Positions 55,302 to 63,857 of a stretch of 64,000 bases of DNA are shown in pieces. The notes beneath the pieces were generated by a model. That model worked only from the letters and a program-made list of their open reading frames with translations. It was not told where the DNA came from and searched no databases. The stretch spans positions 1-64,000 of the forward strand of contig NZ_QFVR01000005.1 of the NCBI RefSeq assembly GCF_003143975.1, read 5' to 3'. The position numbers and the translations under genes are program-made. Numbering within the stretch: the stretch's first letter is position 1; every line of letters begins with the position of its first letter. This stretch comes from Kurthia sibirica (lineage in GTDB: Bacteria > Bacillota > Bacilli > Bacillales_A > Planococcaceae).

Positions 55302-56345
55302 ATGCGTATCTATATATTAACTGCCGTGTCGGTGATCTTGCTACTAATTATTAGTATAGGTTATGACAATCAAGTCTTTCAACAACAACAGTTGAGTACA
55401 GATATAGAGCAGCAAGGTTTAGAAGATCAAATTACATTAGCAATTAGTCATGTCGTTGCAGAAGATACGCCTAAAGGACGTTCTTTAGCTAAATTTGCAG
55501 AGTTAGTTGAAAAATACTCGGATAATTCAATTCAAGTAAAGATCTCTCCAAATGGTATGTTATATAATGATCATTCTGAAGTACAAGCATTAATAGACAA
55601 TAAAGTTCAAATGATTGCTCCAACATTTTCTAAAATGACTGCTTATGAAAAAAGTTGGGAAGTGCTTGATCTCCCCTTTCTATTTGATAATGAAGAACAA
55701 GTTGAAAAAGTGTTAACCAGTCGAGTCGGTCATAATCTATTGAATATGTTACAACAAGATAAGATGCTCGCGTTAGGTTTTTGGCAAAATGGTTTCAAAC
55801 AAATGATTGCACAAGACGGTTTATTAAGAGAACCGAGTGATTTTCAAGGGCTGGTTACTCGTGTGATGCCAAGTACAGTATTAGAGGAACAATTTAACTT
55901 GCTGAAAGCACAACCCATCCGTGCATCATTTGATGAGGTATATAACGCCATTGATACAAATAGTATTAAAGCGATGGAGAACACACTATCCAATATTTAT
56001 TCCAAAGGTTTTTATAAAAAAGATCGTCATATTACATTATCAAATCATGGTTTATTGGGTTACGCAGTCATTATGAATAAAGATTTTTTCAATCGCTTGA
56101 ATAGCAAACAGCAAGACGCCATTAAAAAGGCCATGGCGGATGCAACAGCATACAATTATAAAAATGCACAACGAATGAATGAACTAAGCTATCAAGCTTT
56201 GCAAAATGAAAACATGCATTTTGCAGAACTTACTATGACACAAATAAATCACTGGAAAACAGTTTTTTCTCCTCTATATAAAACATATAAAAATTCGGAA
56301 AACGCCTATTTTTTAAGGGATATACAGTCTGTGCTACAACAATAA
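55302..56345 (+). CDS. TRAP-type (DctP/DctB) dicarboxylate-binding protein
   Basis: 347 residues. An N-terminal signal anchor (about 4-20) is followed by the DctP family fold: ITLAISHVVAEDTPKGRSLAKFAELVEK, LPFLFDN and FWQNGFKQM, with a conserved Arg in LVTRVMPS that normally binds the carboxylate. No TRAP membrane subunits are near. In Bacillus subtilis a similar protein (DctB) works as co-sensor for DctS, so that is the likely role here. Good ribosome site (ATGAGGTGA). Confidence 0.82.
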   Translation: MRIYILTAVSVILLLIISIGYDNQVFQQQQLSTDIEQQGLEDQITLAISHVVAEDTPKGRSLAKFAELVEKYSDNSIQVKISPNGMLYNDHSEVQALIDNKVQMIAPTFSKMTAYEKSWEVLDLPFLFDNEEQVEKVLTSRVGHNLLNMLQQDKMLALGFWQNGFKQMIAQDGLLREPSDFQGLVTRVMPSTVLEEQFNLLKAQPIRASFDEVYNAIDTNSIKAMENTLSNIYSKGFYKKDRHITLSNHGLLGYAVIMNKDFFNRLNSKQQDAIKKAMADATAYNYKNAQRMNELSYQALQNENMHFAELTMTQINHWKTVFSPLYKTYKNSENAYFLRDIQSVLQQ

Positions 56346-56380
56346 GGTCATTTTTATTTTCACTATGACAATTTATAATT

Positions 56381-56433
56381 ATCGCATTTAGAAGCAAAAA
56401 AAGCATTTTTTTCTCTCTAAATGCGATTTTTTT
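56381..56433 (+). terminator. Terminator between binding-protein and dctA genes
   Basis: ATCGCATTTAGA and TCTAAATGCGAT arms followed by TTTTTTT; the loop is long and A/T-rich. Confidence 0.8.
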
Positions 56434-56573
56434 ATAGTTTTTTTCAAAAAGACCAAAAAGATCAAAATGAACAGTATCACCAAAATATTTCTTTGTACTA
56501 TCACAGGTATTATGATGTGTTTGTAAGCGGTACCAAAATAGATGAAAAAATCATAGTAGAGGGATGGTTGCAA

Positions 56574-57845
56574 ATGAAACTATTAAAAAACTTAACAGTC
56601 CAAGTTGTATTGGGGATTATACTTGGCATTATCGTCGGCTTTACCTTTCCAAATTTTGGCGTAGAATTAAAAGTATTAGCAGATATTTTCATTAAATTAA
56701 TTAAAATGTTAATTGCTCCAATTATTTTCTTAACCGTTGTTATTGGTATTGGTGGCATGGGGGATATGAAAAAAGTAGGAAAAATTGGAGGGAAGGCCTT
56801 AATCTACTTTGAAATTGTATCAACAATCTCATTAGCAATTGGTTTCATAGTTGTACATATTTTACAACCAGGCAAAGGATTGGATACTTCGAATGTGGAT
56901 GCATCTGCAGTATCAGCATTTACGAAAGCCGCAGCTGAACAAGAAAGTGGCTTTATACCATTTATTATGAATATTTTACCGTCAAACTTCTTTGGTGCGA
57001 TTGCAAATGGCGAGTTGTTACCCATCTTAGTTTGTGCTGTATTATTTGGTTTAGCCGCCGCATCAATTGGTGAAGCAGCTGCCCCAGTAATGAAGGTATG
57101 TGTATCCGCTTCTGAAATTTTCTTCAAAATTATTGGCATGGTCATGATCATCTCTCCACTAGCCGCATTTGGCGCTATGGCATTTACCATTGGTTCATTT
57201 GGTATGAAATCCTTATTAAACTTAGGTGAATTAATGTTAGGTGTTTATATTACGATGGCTTTATTCATTATTTTAGTACTAGGTGGAATTATGAAATTCT
57301 TCGGTTTTAATATCTTCAAATTTTTAGCCTATATTAAAGAAGAAATTTTAATTGTACTGGGTACATCTTCATCAGAAACGGCGTTACCAGGTATTATGAA
57401 AAAGCTTGAGAAATTCGGTTGTTCTAAACAAGTAGTTGGTTTAGTCGTACCTACAGGCTATTCATTTAACTTGGATGGTACATCTATCTATCTTTCTATG
57501 GCCGCAATGTTCATCGCGCAAGCATACGGTGTCGATATGACATTAGGCAGTCAAATAATGCTACTACTCGTACTGATGGTTACATCTAAAGGAGCCGCAG
57601 GTGTTACAGGTTCTGGTTTTGTAACGTTGGCCGCAACATTAGCCGTCTTCCCCGCTATCCCTGTTGCAGGAATCGCATTATTAATTGGTGTCGATCGTTT
57701 CATGTCTGAGGCACGCGCGATTACAAATTTAATCGGGAATTCTGTTGCAACAGTCGCTATTTCTAAAATGGAAAATGAATTTGATGCTGAAAAACATTTA
57801 GAAACGATGAAAAATGCTAAAAAAGTTCAAATAATCGAATCTTAA
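56574..57845 (+). CDS. dctA: C4-dicarboxylate/proton (glutamate-type) symporter
   Basis: 423 residues from ATG 56574 with GAGGGATGG in front; the longer frame to 56421 crosses the preceding terminator. Eight membrane helices and two re-entrant loops of the DAACS family. Signatures: GTSSSETALPG, the NLDGTSIY motif and DRFMSEARAITNLIGN near the end, which bind carboxylate and cation. The Arg in SEAR fits dicarboxylate specificity. Probably controlled by the DctSR pair at 50,355-52,631. Confidence 0.9.
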   Translation: MKLLKNLTVQVVLGIILGIIVGFTFPNFGVELKVLADIFIKLIKMLIAPIIFLTVVIGIGGMGDMKKVGKIGGKALIYFEIVSTISLAIGFIVVHILQPGKGLDTSNVDASAVSAFTKAAAEQESGFIPFIMNILPSNFFGAIANGELLPILVCAVLFGLAAASIGEAAAPVMKVCVSASEIFFKIIGMVMIISPLAAFGAMAFTIGSFGMKSLLNLGELMLGVYITMALFIILVLGGIMKFFGFNIFKFLAYIKEEILIVLGTSSSETALPGIMKKLEKFGCSKQVVGLVVPTGYSFNLDGTSIYLSMAAMFIAQAYGVDMTLGSQIMLLLVLMVTSKGAAGVTGSGFVTLAATLAVFPAIPVAGIALLIGVDRFMSEARAITNLIGNSVATVAISKMENEFDAEKHLETMKNAKKVQIIES

Positions 57846-57880
57846 TAGATCAACAATAAAAGAACGATCTCACAAAAACA

Positions 57881-57916
57881 GGGCAACAATCTTCTATAGA
57901 CACTAGATTGTTGCCC
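57881..57916 (+). terminator. Terminator after dctA
   Basis: GGGCAACAATCT and AGATTGTTGCCC, perfect 12-bp arms; only a weak T tract. Confidence 0.7.
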
Positions 57917-57991
57917 ATTCTTCTTGTGAAATATAATTAGCGCTATCTCTCCAATAACCAAATTCGGTATCTATCAAAATATAGATAAAAC

Positions 57992-58012
57992 AGTTTACAT
58001 AATAATATTATT
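57992..58012 (+). repeat. 21-bp direct repeat, copy 1
   Basis: AGTTTACATAATAATATTAT plus one T; identical copy at 58279-58299, directly before the 42-bp tandem array. The rest of 57917-58237 shows no gene. Confidence 0.7.
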
Positions 58013-58237
58013 TGTTTTTAAATAATTACATCTATATACTAGTCCACTAAAAGACTTTCATACTACTAATAAAATCCTCATCTATCAGCACAAATGGCTA
58101 CTCTATTAGATGCAGTGGTCATTAACGATTGTCAATTCATAATATGACCATGTATCCTAATTTTTAGCTAAAACTAAAGACTAGGCAATACAACGTTCTA
58201 TGACTTGCCCTCACTTCTAATCATATAGAATATAAAA

Positions 58238-58273
58238 AATAACCTTCGAAAATGATTATTTTCGAAGGTTATT
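58238..58273. terminator. Perfect hairpin before tandem array
   Basis: AATAACCTTCGAAAAT and ATTTTCGAAGGTTATT with a 4-nt loop. It may end transcription of the minus-strand region through the tandem array. Confidence 0.65.
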
Positions 58274-58278
58274 AAATT

Positions 58279-58299
58279 AGTTTACATAATAATATTATT
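58279..58299 (+). repeat. 21-bp direct repeat, copy 2
   Basis: Identical to 57992-58012; it ends exactly at the first base of the tandem array. Confidence 0.7.
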
Positions 58300-58614
58300 G
58301 TTTTCTCTGCAAATGAGCATGTATGATGCTAAAAATAAGTTGTTTTCTCTGCAAATGAGCATATATGATACTAGAAATAAGTTGTTTCCTCTGCGAATGA
58401 GCATGTATGGTGCTAGAAATAAGTTGTTTCCTCTGCGAATGGGCATGTATGGTGCTAGAAATAAGTTGTTTCCTCTGCGAATGGGCATGTATGGTGCTAG
58501 AAATAAGTTGTTTTCTCTGCAAATGAGCATATATGATACTAGAAATAAGTTGTTTTCTCTGCGAATGGGCATGTATAGTGCTAGAAATAAGTTGTTTTCT
58601 CTGCGAATGAGCAT
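58299..58614. repeat. 42-bp tandem repeat array, 7.5 copies
   Basis: Seven full units and a half unit begin TGTTTTCTCTGCAAATGAGC or TGTTTCCTCTGCGAATGGGC and end ..AGAAATAAGT. Unit starts are 58299, 58341, 58383, 58425, 58467, 58509, 58551 and 58593. Units differ at a handful of positions. Because 42 is a multiple of three, several frames stay open, but none has a ribosome site. It lies just after the 3' end of the minus-strand cyclase gene. Confidence 0.9.
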
Positions 58615-58631
58615 CAATTAGTTATTTTTAG

Positions 58632-59393
58632 CTACTCATTGTCTGGTAATACCGCAAATGAGCGGACTGGAAAGCCTGAAGCTTCCTCTGGTTTGGCGAC
58701 AATATTAAAAATAATAGCACCTTTAGCTGGTAATTCATGTAAATTAGTGAGTAACTCAATTTGATACGTATCTTGATCTAATACATAGTATTCTGCCAAT
58801 AGTTGCCCATTTTTAGCATACTCTTTACTCGAATCTGTATCAAATGTTTCATGACCAATTGCTGAGATATGCCTTTTTTCAAATAGAAATTTTAATACAT
58901 CTACTGACCAACCAGGGGCATGATTTCTACCAGTATCATCCTTGTTATTAAATGCATCCCTGTTTGGCCATCTTTTACTCCAATCTGTACGAAGTGCGAC
59001 AAATGAGCCCGCTTCGATTAAACCATGCTGTTGTTCAAAAAAGACGATATCATCAAGAGTAATCGTATATTCATCATCCTCTTCAACTTGATCTACTATA
59101 TTAACAACGACGAGTGGTAATACAAGCTCTTTCAATTTTAAATCTTCTACATGACGCGTATTACGTACAAAATGAACCGGTGCATCAAGATGCGTACCGT
59201 ACTGTCCAGCAAATGAGAAATTTTGTGCTAAAAAACCATCATCATGCGTAAAAAGAAGAGTTTTTTCTAATGAAGGAAAAGCATTAAAATGTGGAGATGT
59301 AGCACCAAAAATATGTGTTAAATCAATCCATTTCTTATCTTTAATCGTCTGCAAAGCCTGTGCTAATTGCAGTTTTTTACAGTCTACTGCCAT
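58632..59393 (-). CDS. Cyclase family (kynurenine formamidase-like) protein
   Basis: 253 residues from ATG 59393, behind GAGGAGTG; the longer frame crosses the riboswitch terminator. The cyclase-family metal motif GTHLDAPVHF (about residue 70) and the PGWS...HISAIGHETFDTD region are present. Members hydrolyse formylkynurenine or other amides and lactones. It is the only gene directly behind an S-box leader, so its substrate may be linked to methionine or S-adenosylmethionine; this is inference. Confidence 0.82.
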   Translation of the reverse strand: MAVDCKKLQLAQALQTIKDKKWIDLTHIFGATSPHFNAFPSLEKTLLFTHDDGFLAQNFSFAGQYGTHLDAPVHFVRNTRHVEDLKLKELVLPLVVVNIVDQVEEDDEYTITLDDIVFFEQQHGLIEAGSFVALRTDWSKRWPNRDAFNNKDDTGRNHAPGWSVDVLKFLFEKRHISAIGHETFDTDSSKEYAKNGQLLAEYYVLDQDTYQIELLTNLHELPAKGAIIFNIVAKPEEASGFPVRSFAVLPDNE

Positions 59394-59417
59394 TTTATCA
59401 CTCCTCATTTTGACTAC

Positions 59418-59450
59418 AAAAAAACCTCTCCTGGATAAGAAGAGGTTTTG
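59418..59450 (-). terminator. S-box riboswitch terminator
   Basis: On the minus strand CAAAACCTCTTC and GAGAGGTTTTTTTG form a terminator. Outer sequences ATTTTGACTA and TAGTCAAAAT extend the stem up to the ribosome site of the cyclase gene. Confidence 0.85.
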
Positions 59451-59470
59451 AATAGTCAAAATGGGCTCTC

Positions 59471-59579
59471 CTTATCTTTTAGCTCACGCTACAGGATTTA
59501 GCACAGTACAATTTTCATTGCCTGTTGCTGAAGGGTCAAAGGGCCAGTCCCTCGCCTTCTCTTGATAAGAGGTACGATT
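59471..59579 (-). ncRNA. SAM-I (S-box) riboswitch
   Basis: Minus strand: CTTATCAAGAGAAGGCGAGG, GACTGGCCC, CTTCAGCAACAGGC, then GTGCTAAATCCTGTAGCG and the closing GATAAG. All conserved S-box blocks are in order and P1 (CTTATC/GATAAG) closes. SAM binding should favour the terminator at 59418 and turn off the cyclase-family gene. Confidence 0.95.
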
Positions 59580-59632
59580 CTTTTGTGTAATTTCATACTA
59601 TAGTATATCAATAGGAATTGCAAGTTTTATTT

Positions 59633-60589
59633 TCATTTTTCAGAAAACTTCTGAAAAATAGCATCTTTTTCTCTCGTCATTCGTTGTAAAAGATCTGCTA
59701 CAGTCGGTATATCATCAATTAAACCAACTATTTGCCCAGCAAAGCCAATCCCGTCTTCACGCCCCTCATAAATGAGCCGTTTATTTGCCTCTCCACTAAT
59801 ATGCTCACGTAAAGCGTCATAAGTTGGTGTCTTCTCTTCGATCTCTATTATTTCATCAGCATAATCATTATGTAACACGCGTGCTGGTCCCCCGATTGAG
59901 CGTTTAATTACGACTGTATCGGATTCGTTGGCTGCTACTATTTGTTCTTTATAAGATGAAGCGGCATGCACACATTCTACCGTATTGATAAAACGCGTCC
60001 CCATCTCAATACCTTGTGCGCCAAGTGCTAATGCTGCTGCATAACCCCGTCCATCCCCAATACCACCAGAGGCAATGACGGGAATCGAAACACAGTCGAC
60101 AACACGTGGTGTTAAAACCATTGTCCCTAAATCTTCGCGCCCAAGATGACCGCCGCCTTCTTGACCAACGACGATGACGGCATGTGCCCCTAATTCTTCT
60201 GCTTTTTGTGCCTGTCTAACCCCAGCAGTTAATATGATAATTTTACACTTTGCGCCTTTTAATAATGCCATAACAGGTGCTGGATTACCGCCAGTAATCG
60301 AAATCACTGGTACATTTTCTTCAACTGCAACACGCACGAAATCTTCATAACCAGAACCATGCATACCAATTGCAAAATTAACACCGAAGGGTTTATTTGT
60401 ACGTGTTTTGGTTTTATTAATCTCATCGCGTAGTGCTTCTGGAGATGGTAGACTTAATGCTGTCACCTGCCCCAAACCACCGGCATTTGATACAGCGGCT
60501 GCCAATTCTGCATAAGCTAAATAAGCTAATCCCCCTTGTATGATCGGTTTCTCGATGCCAAATAAATCAGTTATTGCCGTTTTCATCAT
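59633..60589 (-). CDS. Nitronate monooxygenase / FabK-type flavin enzyme
   Basis: 318 residues, FMN TIM barrel. IIQGGLAYLAYAELAAAVSNAGGLG (split here: IIQGGLAYLA at the N-terminus), VVGQEGGGHLGR and VIASGGIGDGRGYAAALALGA are conserved FMN and phosphate motifs. The family includes 2-nitropropane dioxygenase and enoyl-ACP reductase II; the sequence alone does not settle which. GAGGGGGAAA ribosome site. It follows the phosphatase gene with a hairpin between. Confidence 0.82.
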   Translation of the reverse strand: MMKTAITDLFGIEKPIIQGGLAYLAYAELAAAVSNAGGLGQVTALSLPSPEALRDEINKTKTRTNKPFGVNFAIGMHGSGYEDFVRVAVEENVPVISITGGNPAPVMALLKGAKCKIIILTAGVRQAQKAEELGAHAVIVVGQEGGGHLGREDLGTMVLTPRVVDCVSIPVIASGGIGDGRGYAAALALGAQGIEMGTRFINTVECVHAASSYKEQIVAANESDTVVIKRSIGGPARVLHNDYADEIIEIEEKTPTYDALREHISGEANKRLIYEGREDGIGFAGQIVGLIDDIPTVADLLQRMTREKDAIFQKFSEK

Positions 60590-60614
60590 TATTTCCCCCT
60601 CTATATAAAATAAA

Positions 60615-60636
60615 CCTAGAATGATCTCATTCTAGG
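60615..60636 (-). terminator. Intergenic hairpin after phosphatase gene
   Basis: CCTAGAATGA and TCATTCTAGG, perfect 10-bp arms with a 2-nt spacer, overlapping the phosphatase stop codon and followed on the minus strand by TTTATTTT. A terminator or attenuator. Confidence 0.65.
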
Positions 60637-61382
60637 TAGTGGTTTTGTATCTCTTTGCGTAATGTTTCGTCAATACCATAATCTTGTAATAAATAAGTCT
60701 CCACCGTTCCGTAATGATCGATGATCGAATCATATGCTGCTGTCAAAAAAGACGCATTTACGCCTACTATAGCTTTTACTACTTCTTTGTCTGGAATTAA
60801 CTCCTCTACAATGCCAACCCAAGAAGGTGGGTTGGCACGCAGTGATTGATTTGTCAGCATATAATCTTTCATAATGTCTTCGAATGAAACATCTAATATT
60901 AAAAATAATATCATTGCTCCAACACCTGTTCGATCCTTACCAGCAGTACAATGATGTAGTAGAGGTACACTGTATTTTGAAAATTCATCAACTAGTTTAA
61001 TATAGGACGGATTGGCAATTGGAAGTTCACGATAGAAGTCTGTAAAACTATCGAGAGAAAAATGCTGGAAATTTTGATTTTTCATAATGTCTTTCATATT
61101 GGCGGTTTCAAGAACGCTATCAGCCTTACGTGCGGGTATACGTACAAACTTAATACCTTCCATAGCTGGTGTTGGACTATTTTTAGCTTCATCATCATCT
61201 CGATAATCAAAAATTGTCTGAACTTTCAAGCTATTTTCTAATTGATCTATATCATTGAGTGTACTCGTATTCAAATCACCACTACGAAAAATAAGCCCCG
61301 GTTTAATCTTTCTGCCATCGATTGTCCTTATTCCATCAGCATCTCTAAAATTAAAAATCCCTTCAAATTTAACAGTCGTCAT
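60627..61382 (-). CDS. Tyrosine-protein phosphatase
   Basis: 251 residues of the Y_phosphatase3 type. The N-terminal NFRDADGIRTIDGR motif and the P-loop HHCTAGKDRTG (CX5R) with its Arg are intact. Related bacterial enzymes act on phosphotyrosine or phosphoinositides. TAGGGGGCTAAC ribosome site. It may share a transcript with the flavin enzyme downstream. Confidence 0.88.
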   Translation of the reverse strand: MTTVKFEGIFNFRDADGIRTIDGRKIKPGLIFRSGDLNTSTLNDIDQLENSLKVQTIFDYRDDDEAKNSPTPAMEGIKFVRIPARKADSVLETANMKDIMKNQNFQHFSLDSFTDFYRELPIANPSYIKLVDEFSKYSVPLLHHCTAGKDRTGVGAMILFLILDVSFEDIMKDYMLTNQSLRANPPSWVGIVEELIPDKEVVKAIVGVNASFLTAAYDSIIDHYGTVETYLLQDYGIDETLRKEIQNHYLE

Positions 61383-61705
61383 AGTTAGCCCCCTAAGTGA
61401 TTAATTCTTTGATAATTTTATTACGTCATGTATTGGCATGTTTTGTGTAATTTCCGCTTCTGTAATGCCGTAATAATGACCTTAATCATGCTGATTTTTA
61501 TTCTTCAATTGCGATAAAATTAGCCAATTTAGCACCCTTCAACCTTTTTAATAACGCCCTCTTGGCTAGTATGGCCTTTTTACTAAAGAGTCTAAATTAG
61601 CCGTGACGTAGATAAAACAACTTGTTTAGGCGACCCTTATCCCGCATCGTCTGTGTCAGTTGCTTAAACACGTCCCCATTACTGAATACCCTGTTTAGTG
61701 CATAG
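61383..61705. other. Gap with possible gene debris
   Basis: No intact gene. The minus strand shows one readable stretch near 61405-61485 (GHYYGITEAEITQNMPIHDV). It is coding-like but has no start and is not identified; stops surround it. Confidence 0.3.
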
Positions 61706-62527
61706 CTAGACTAAAGTCGCCTGATCTTTTAACAAGGAGCTTACAATATGCTGTGAACCCCACTGATGTTGTGATACTTGTTCAATCGGATATCGTTTTG
61801 GGAACAATTCTTCTGTAATCCTAGCAATATTTTCACCGGCATCTGATAATTTGTTACATTGTGATTTTATATTTTCTAAAAACATTATTTTTTTCATAAT
61901 CATCTCGCGACCATTTGCGATATAACCGGCGTGACAGCAAAACATTTTTTCAAAATCATACGTTAAGACCCGTTTTAATGAATTAATGGTATCATGTACA
62001 TTTTCCGTATCTAAAATTACTTTAGGGCTAGGTGTGACAAAAAGATCGCCTGTGAATAGTATTTTTAAATCCTTACAATAGAAAGAAAGATGGTCTTTTG
62101 TATGTCCTGGAGTGGCTATTGTTTCCCATTGATAATGATCAGATTTAAAATGCTTAGGCAAAGCAGTTGCTTCAAAAGGATGACGTATACCCCATATTGC
62201 TTGGCGATATAAGGGCGTTTGCTCATAACCTCGACATATTTCAACCGAGTCTTCATGAATATAAATGTCTTTGTGTAAATTTTCTTGTAGCCATGCTGCA
62301 CCGGCTGTATGATCTTCATGATTATGAGTCAAAACTACTTTTGAAATCTTTTGCTTTACAAACCATTTTTTGAAATCTTCCAATAAAGTTTCGGAACCTG
62401 TATCAATTAATAAACCGTCTATAGCAAATGCGTGTACGCTCATATGCGCTCCATTTAAAAAGACATGTCCTAAAATCATTTCAACCTCTTGTTGTGTGCT
62501 TGTTTCAATCTTTGTTGTAGTACTCAT
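61706..62527 (-). CDS. MBL-fold metallo-hydrolase
   Basis: 273 residues from ATG 62527; the GTG at 62539 lies directly on the AAGGAG site. Metal motif THNHEDHTAGA (HxHxDH, about 67-77), then GHTKDHLSFY, FTGDLFV with the bridging Asp, and CCHAGY: all metal ligands are present. The family covers glyoxalase II, lactonases and others; the substrate cannot be told. Opposite in strand to the next gene. Confidence 0.85.
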   Translation of the reverse strand: MSTTTKIETSTQQEVEMILGHVFLNGAHMSVHAFAIDGLLIDTGSETLLEDFKKWFVKQKISKVVLTHNHEDHTAGAAWLQENLHKDIYIHEDSVEICRGYEQTPLYRQAIWGIRHPFEATALPKHFKSDHYQWETIATPGHTKDHLSFYCKDLKILFTGDLFVTPSPKVILDTENVHDTINSLKRVLTYDFEKMFCCHAGYIANGREMIMKKIMFLENIKSQCNKLSDAGENIARITEELFPKRYPIEQVSQHQWGSQHIVSSLLKDQATLV

Positions 62528-62782
62528 TCGTATTGACACGCTCCTTATTGACTAAATTTTACCACTTTCCTTATCTAACAACATCATAAAAGCGTTTTCA
62601 GAAAATTGCAATGAAAAATAGTTACGCTCATTAATACATCAATTCACTTCATTATACTACTATATTCTCTAAAACATAAATAGCCTACAATTTTCAGATA
62701 TTTCAGTATTGACTGAAATATTATACCATTGTATGCTTGCTTTACTAAAAAAGAGAGCGCGTCATCGAAGGGATATGAGCAT

Positions 62783-63808
62783 ATGAAAGATTTTTTTAAT
62801 AAGTTATTAACAGGTATGAGTTTGGGTATTGTTGTATGCTTAATACCGAATGCATTAGTAGGAGAGATATTGAAATTAATCATCCCAACAATTCCGAGCC
62901 TCCAAACCTTTTTAAATATTACTTTACTGGCAATGAGTCTATTACCAATCGGCATTGGTGTCATGGTTGCTATTCAATTTAAACTGACACCCATTCAAAC
63001 GATGAGTGTTGGTTTAGCGACAATGGTCGGTAGCGGCGTTGTCAATTTCTCAGAAACTGGCATGACAATGGCGGGAATCGGAATTGTTATTAATATTGGA
63101 CTTACTGCTGGTCTTGCCGTGTTATTCGTACAATTTTTAGGCACAAAACTAAAGGATTGGACTTTATTATTAATGCCTATACTGTCTTTATTTATTCCGG
63201 GAATGGTTGGAATGCTACTGCTTCCTTATGTAAAAGCTGGCTCCGACGTTGTTGGTCTGGGTGTTGCTACATTAACCGATTTACAACCAATTATTATGGG
63301 CATGTTAATTGCCATGATTTTTTCAGTGCTGATCATTTCGCCTATTTCAACAATTGGTGTCGCTACGGTCATTATGCTGAGTGGTGTAAGCGCTGGTGCT
63401 GCTAATCTTGGTGTTTGTGCAGCGGGAGTCGGTATGGCAATTGCTAGCTATCGTTCAAATAACTTAGGTACGTCGCTAGCACATATCGCTTCTGCGAAAA
63501 TTCAAATGAGGAATTTTTTTATGAAACCTAAAATTGCCGCACCTACTATTTTAACTGCTGCTATTCTAGGTGCTTTAGCTGGTGTGCTAAAAATTACAGG
63601 TGACCCTTATTCTGCGGGATTTGGCTTAGCAGGTTTTGTTGGACCATTAAAATATTTATCGATTGAGCAATGGTCGCCTTCCAGCATTGTTATTTCATTA
63701 GTGATGTTTATCATCCTTCCAATTATTTTGAACATCTTTTTCCTACGCTTATTTGAAAGAAAGTTAAAATGGATTTCACCGAAGGATTATAAAGTAAACT
63801 ACGATTAA
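62783..63808 (+). CDS. PTS EIIC-like membrane protein
   Basis: 341 residues from ATG 62783 (AAGGGATATG in front). About ten membrane helices; the pattern MSLGIVVCLIPNALVGEILK, ISPISTIGVATVIMLSGVSAGAANLG and IASYRSNNLGTSLAHIASAKIQM matches the PTS_EIIC_2 family. These stand-alone EIIC homologues lack EIIA and EIIB domains, and none is nearby, so it may be a non-PTS transporter. The substrate is unknown. Terminator follows. Confidence 0.82.
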   Translation: MKDFFNKLLTGMSLGIVVCLIPNALVGEILKLIIPTIPSLQTFLNITLLAMSLLPIGIGVMVAIQFKLTPIQTMSVGLATMVGSGVVNFSETGMTMAGIGIVINIGLTAGLAVLFVQFLGTKLKDWTLLLMPILSLFIPGMVGMLLLPYVKAGSDVVGLGVATLTDLQPIIMGMLIAMIFSVLIISPISTIGVATVIMLSGVSAGAANLGVCAAGVGMAIASYRSNNLGTSLAHIASAKIQMRNFFMKPKIAAPTILTAAILGALAGVLKITGDPYSAGFGLAGFVGPLKYLSIEQWSPSSIVISLVMFIILPIILNIFFLRLFERKLKWISPKDYKVNYD

Positions 63809-63813
63809 TACTC

Positions 63814-63857
63814 AAAAAGAGAGCCGCTCATAACTTTAAATGAGCAGCTCTCTTTTT
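63814..63857 (+). terminator. Terminator of EIIC-like gene
   Basis: AAAAAGAGAGC.GCTCAT and ATGAGC.GCTCTCTTTTT arms with an 8-nt loop. Confidence 0.9.

Noticed and set aside
55302-57845. TRAP transporter system
   Set aside because: Only the binding protein is present; the neighbouring permease is of the DctA type and no TRAP membrane subunits were found.
58299-58614. CRISPR array
   Set aside because: The units are contiguous with no unique spacers, and no cas gene is near.
58282-58621. Repeat-coded proteins on either strand of the tandem array
   Set aside because: The unit length is a multiple of three and lacks stops, so open frames are automatic; no ribosome site or plausible start was found.
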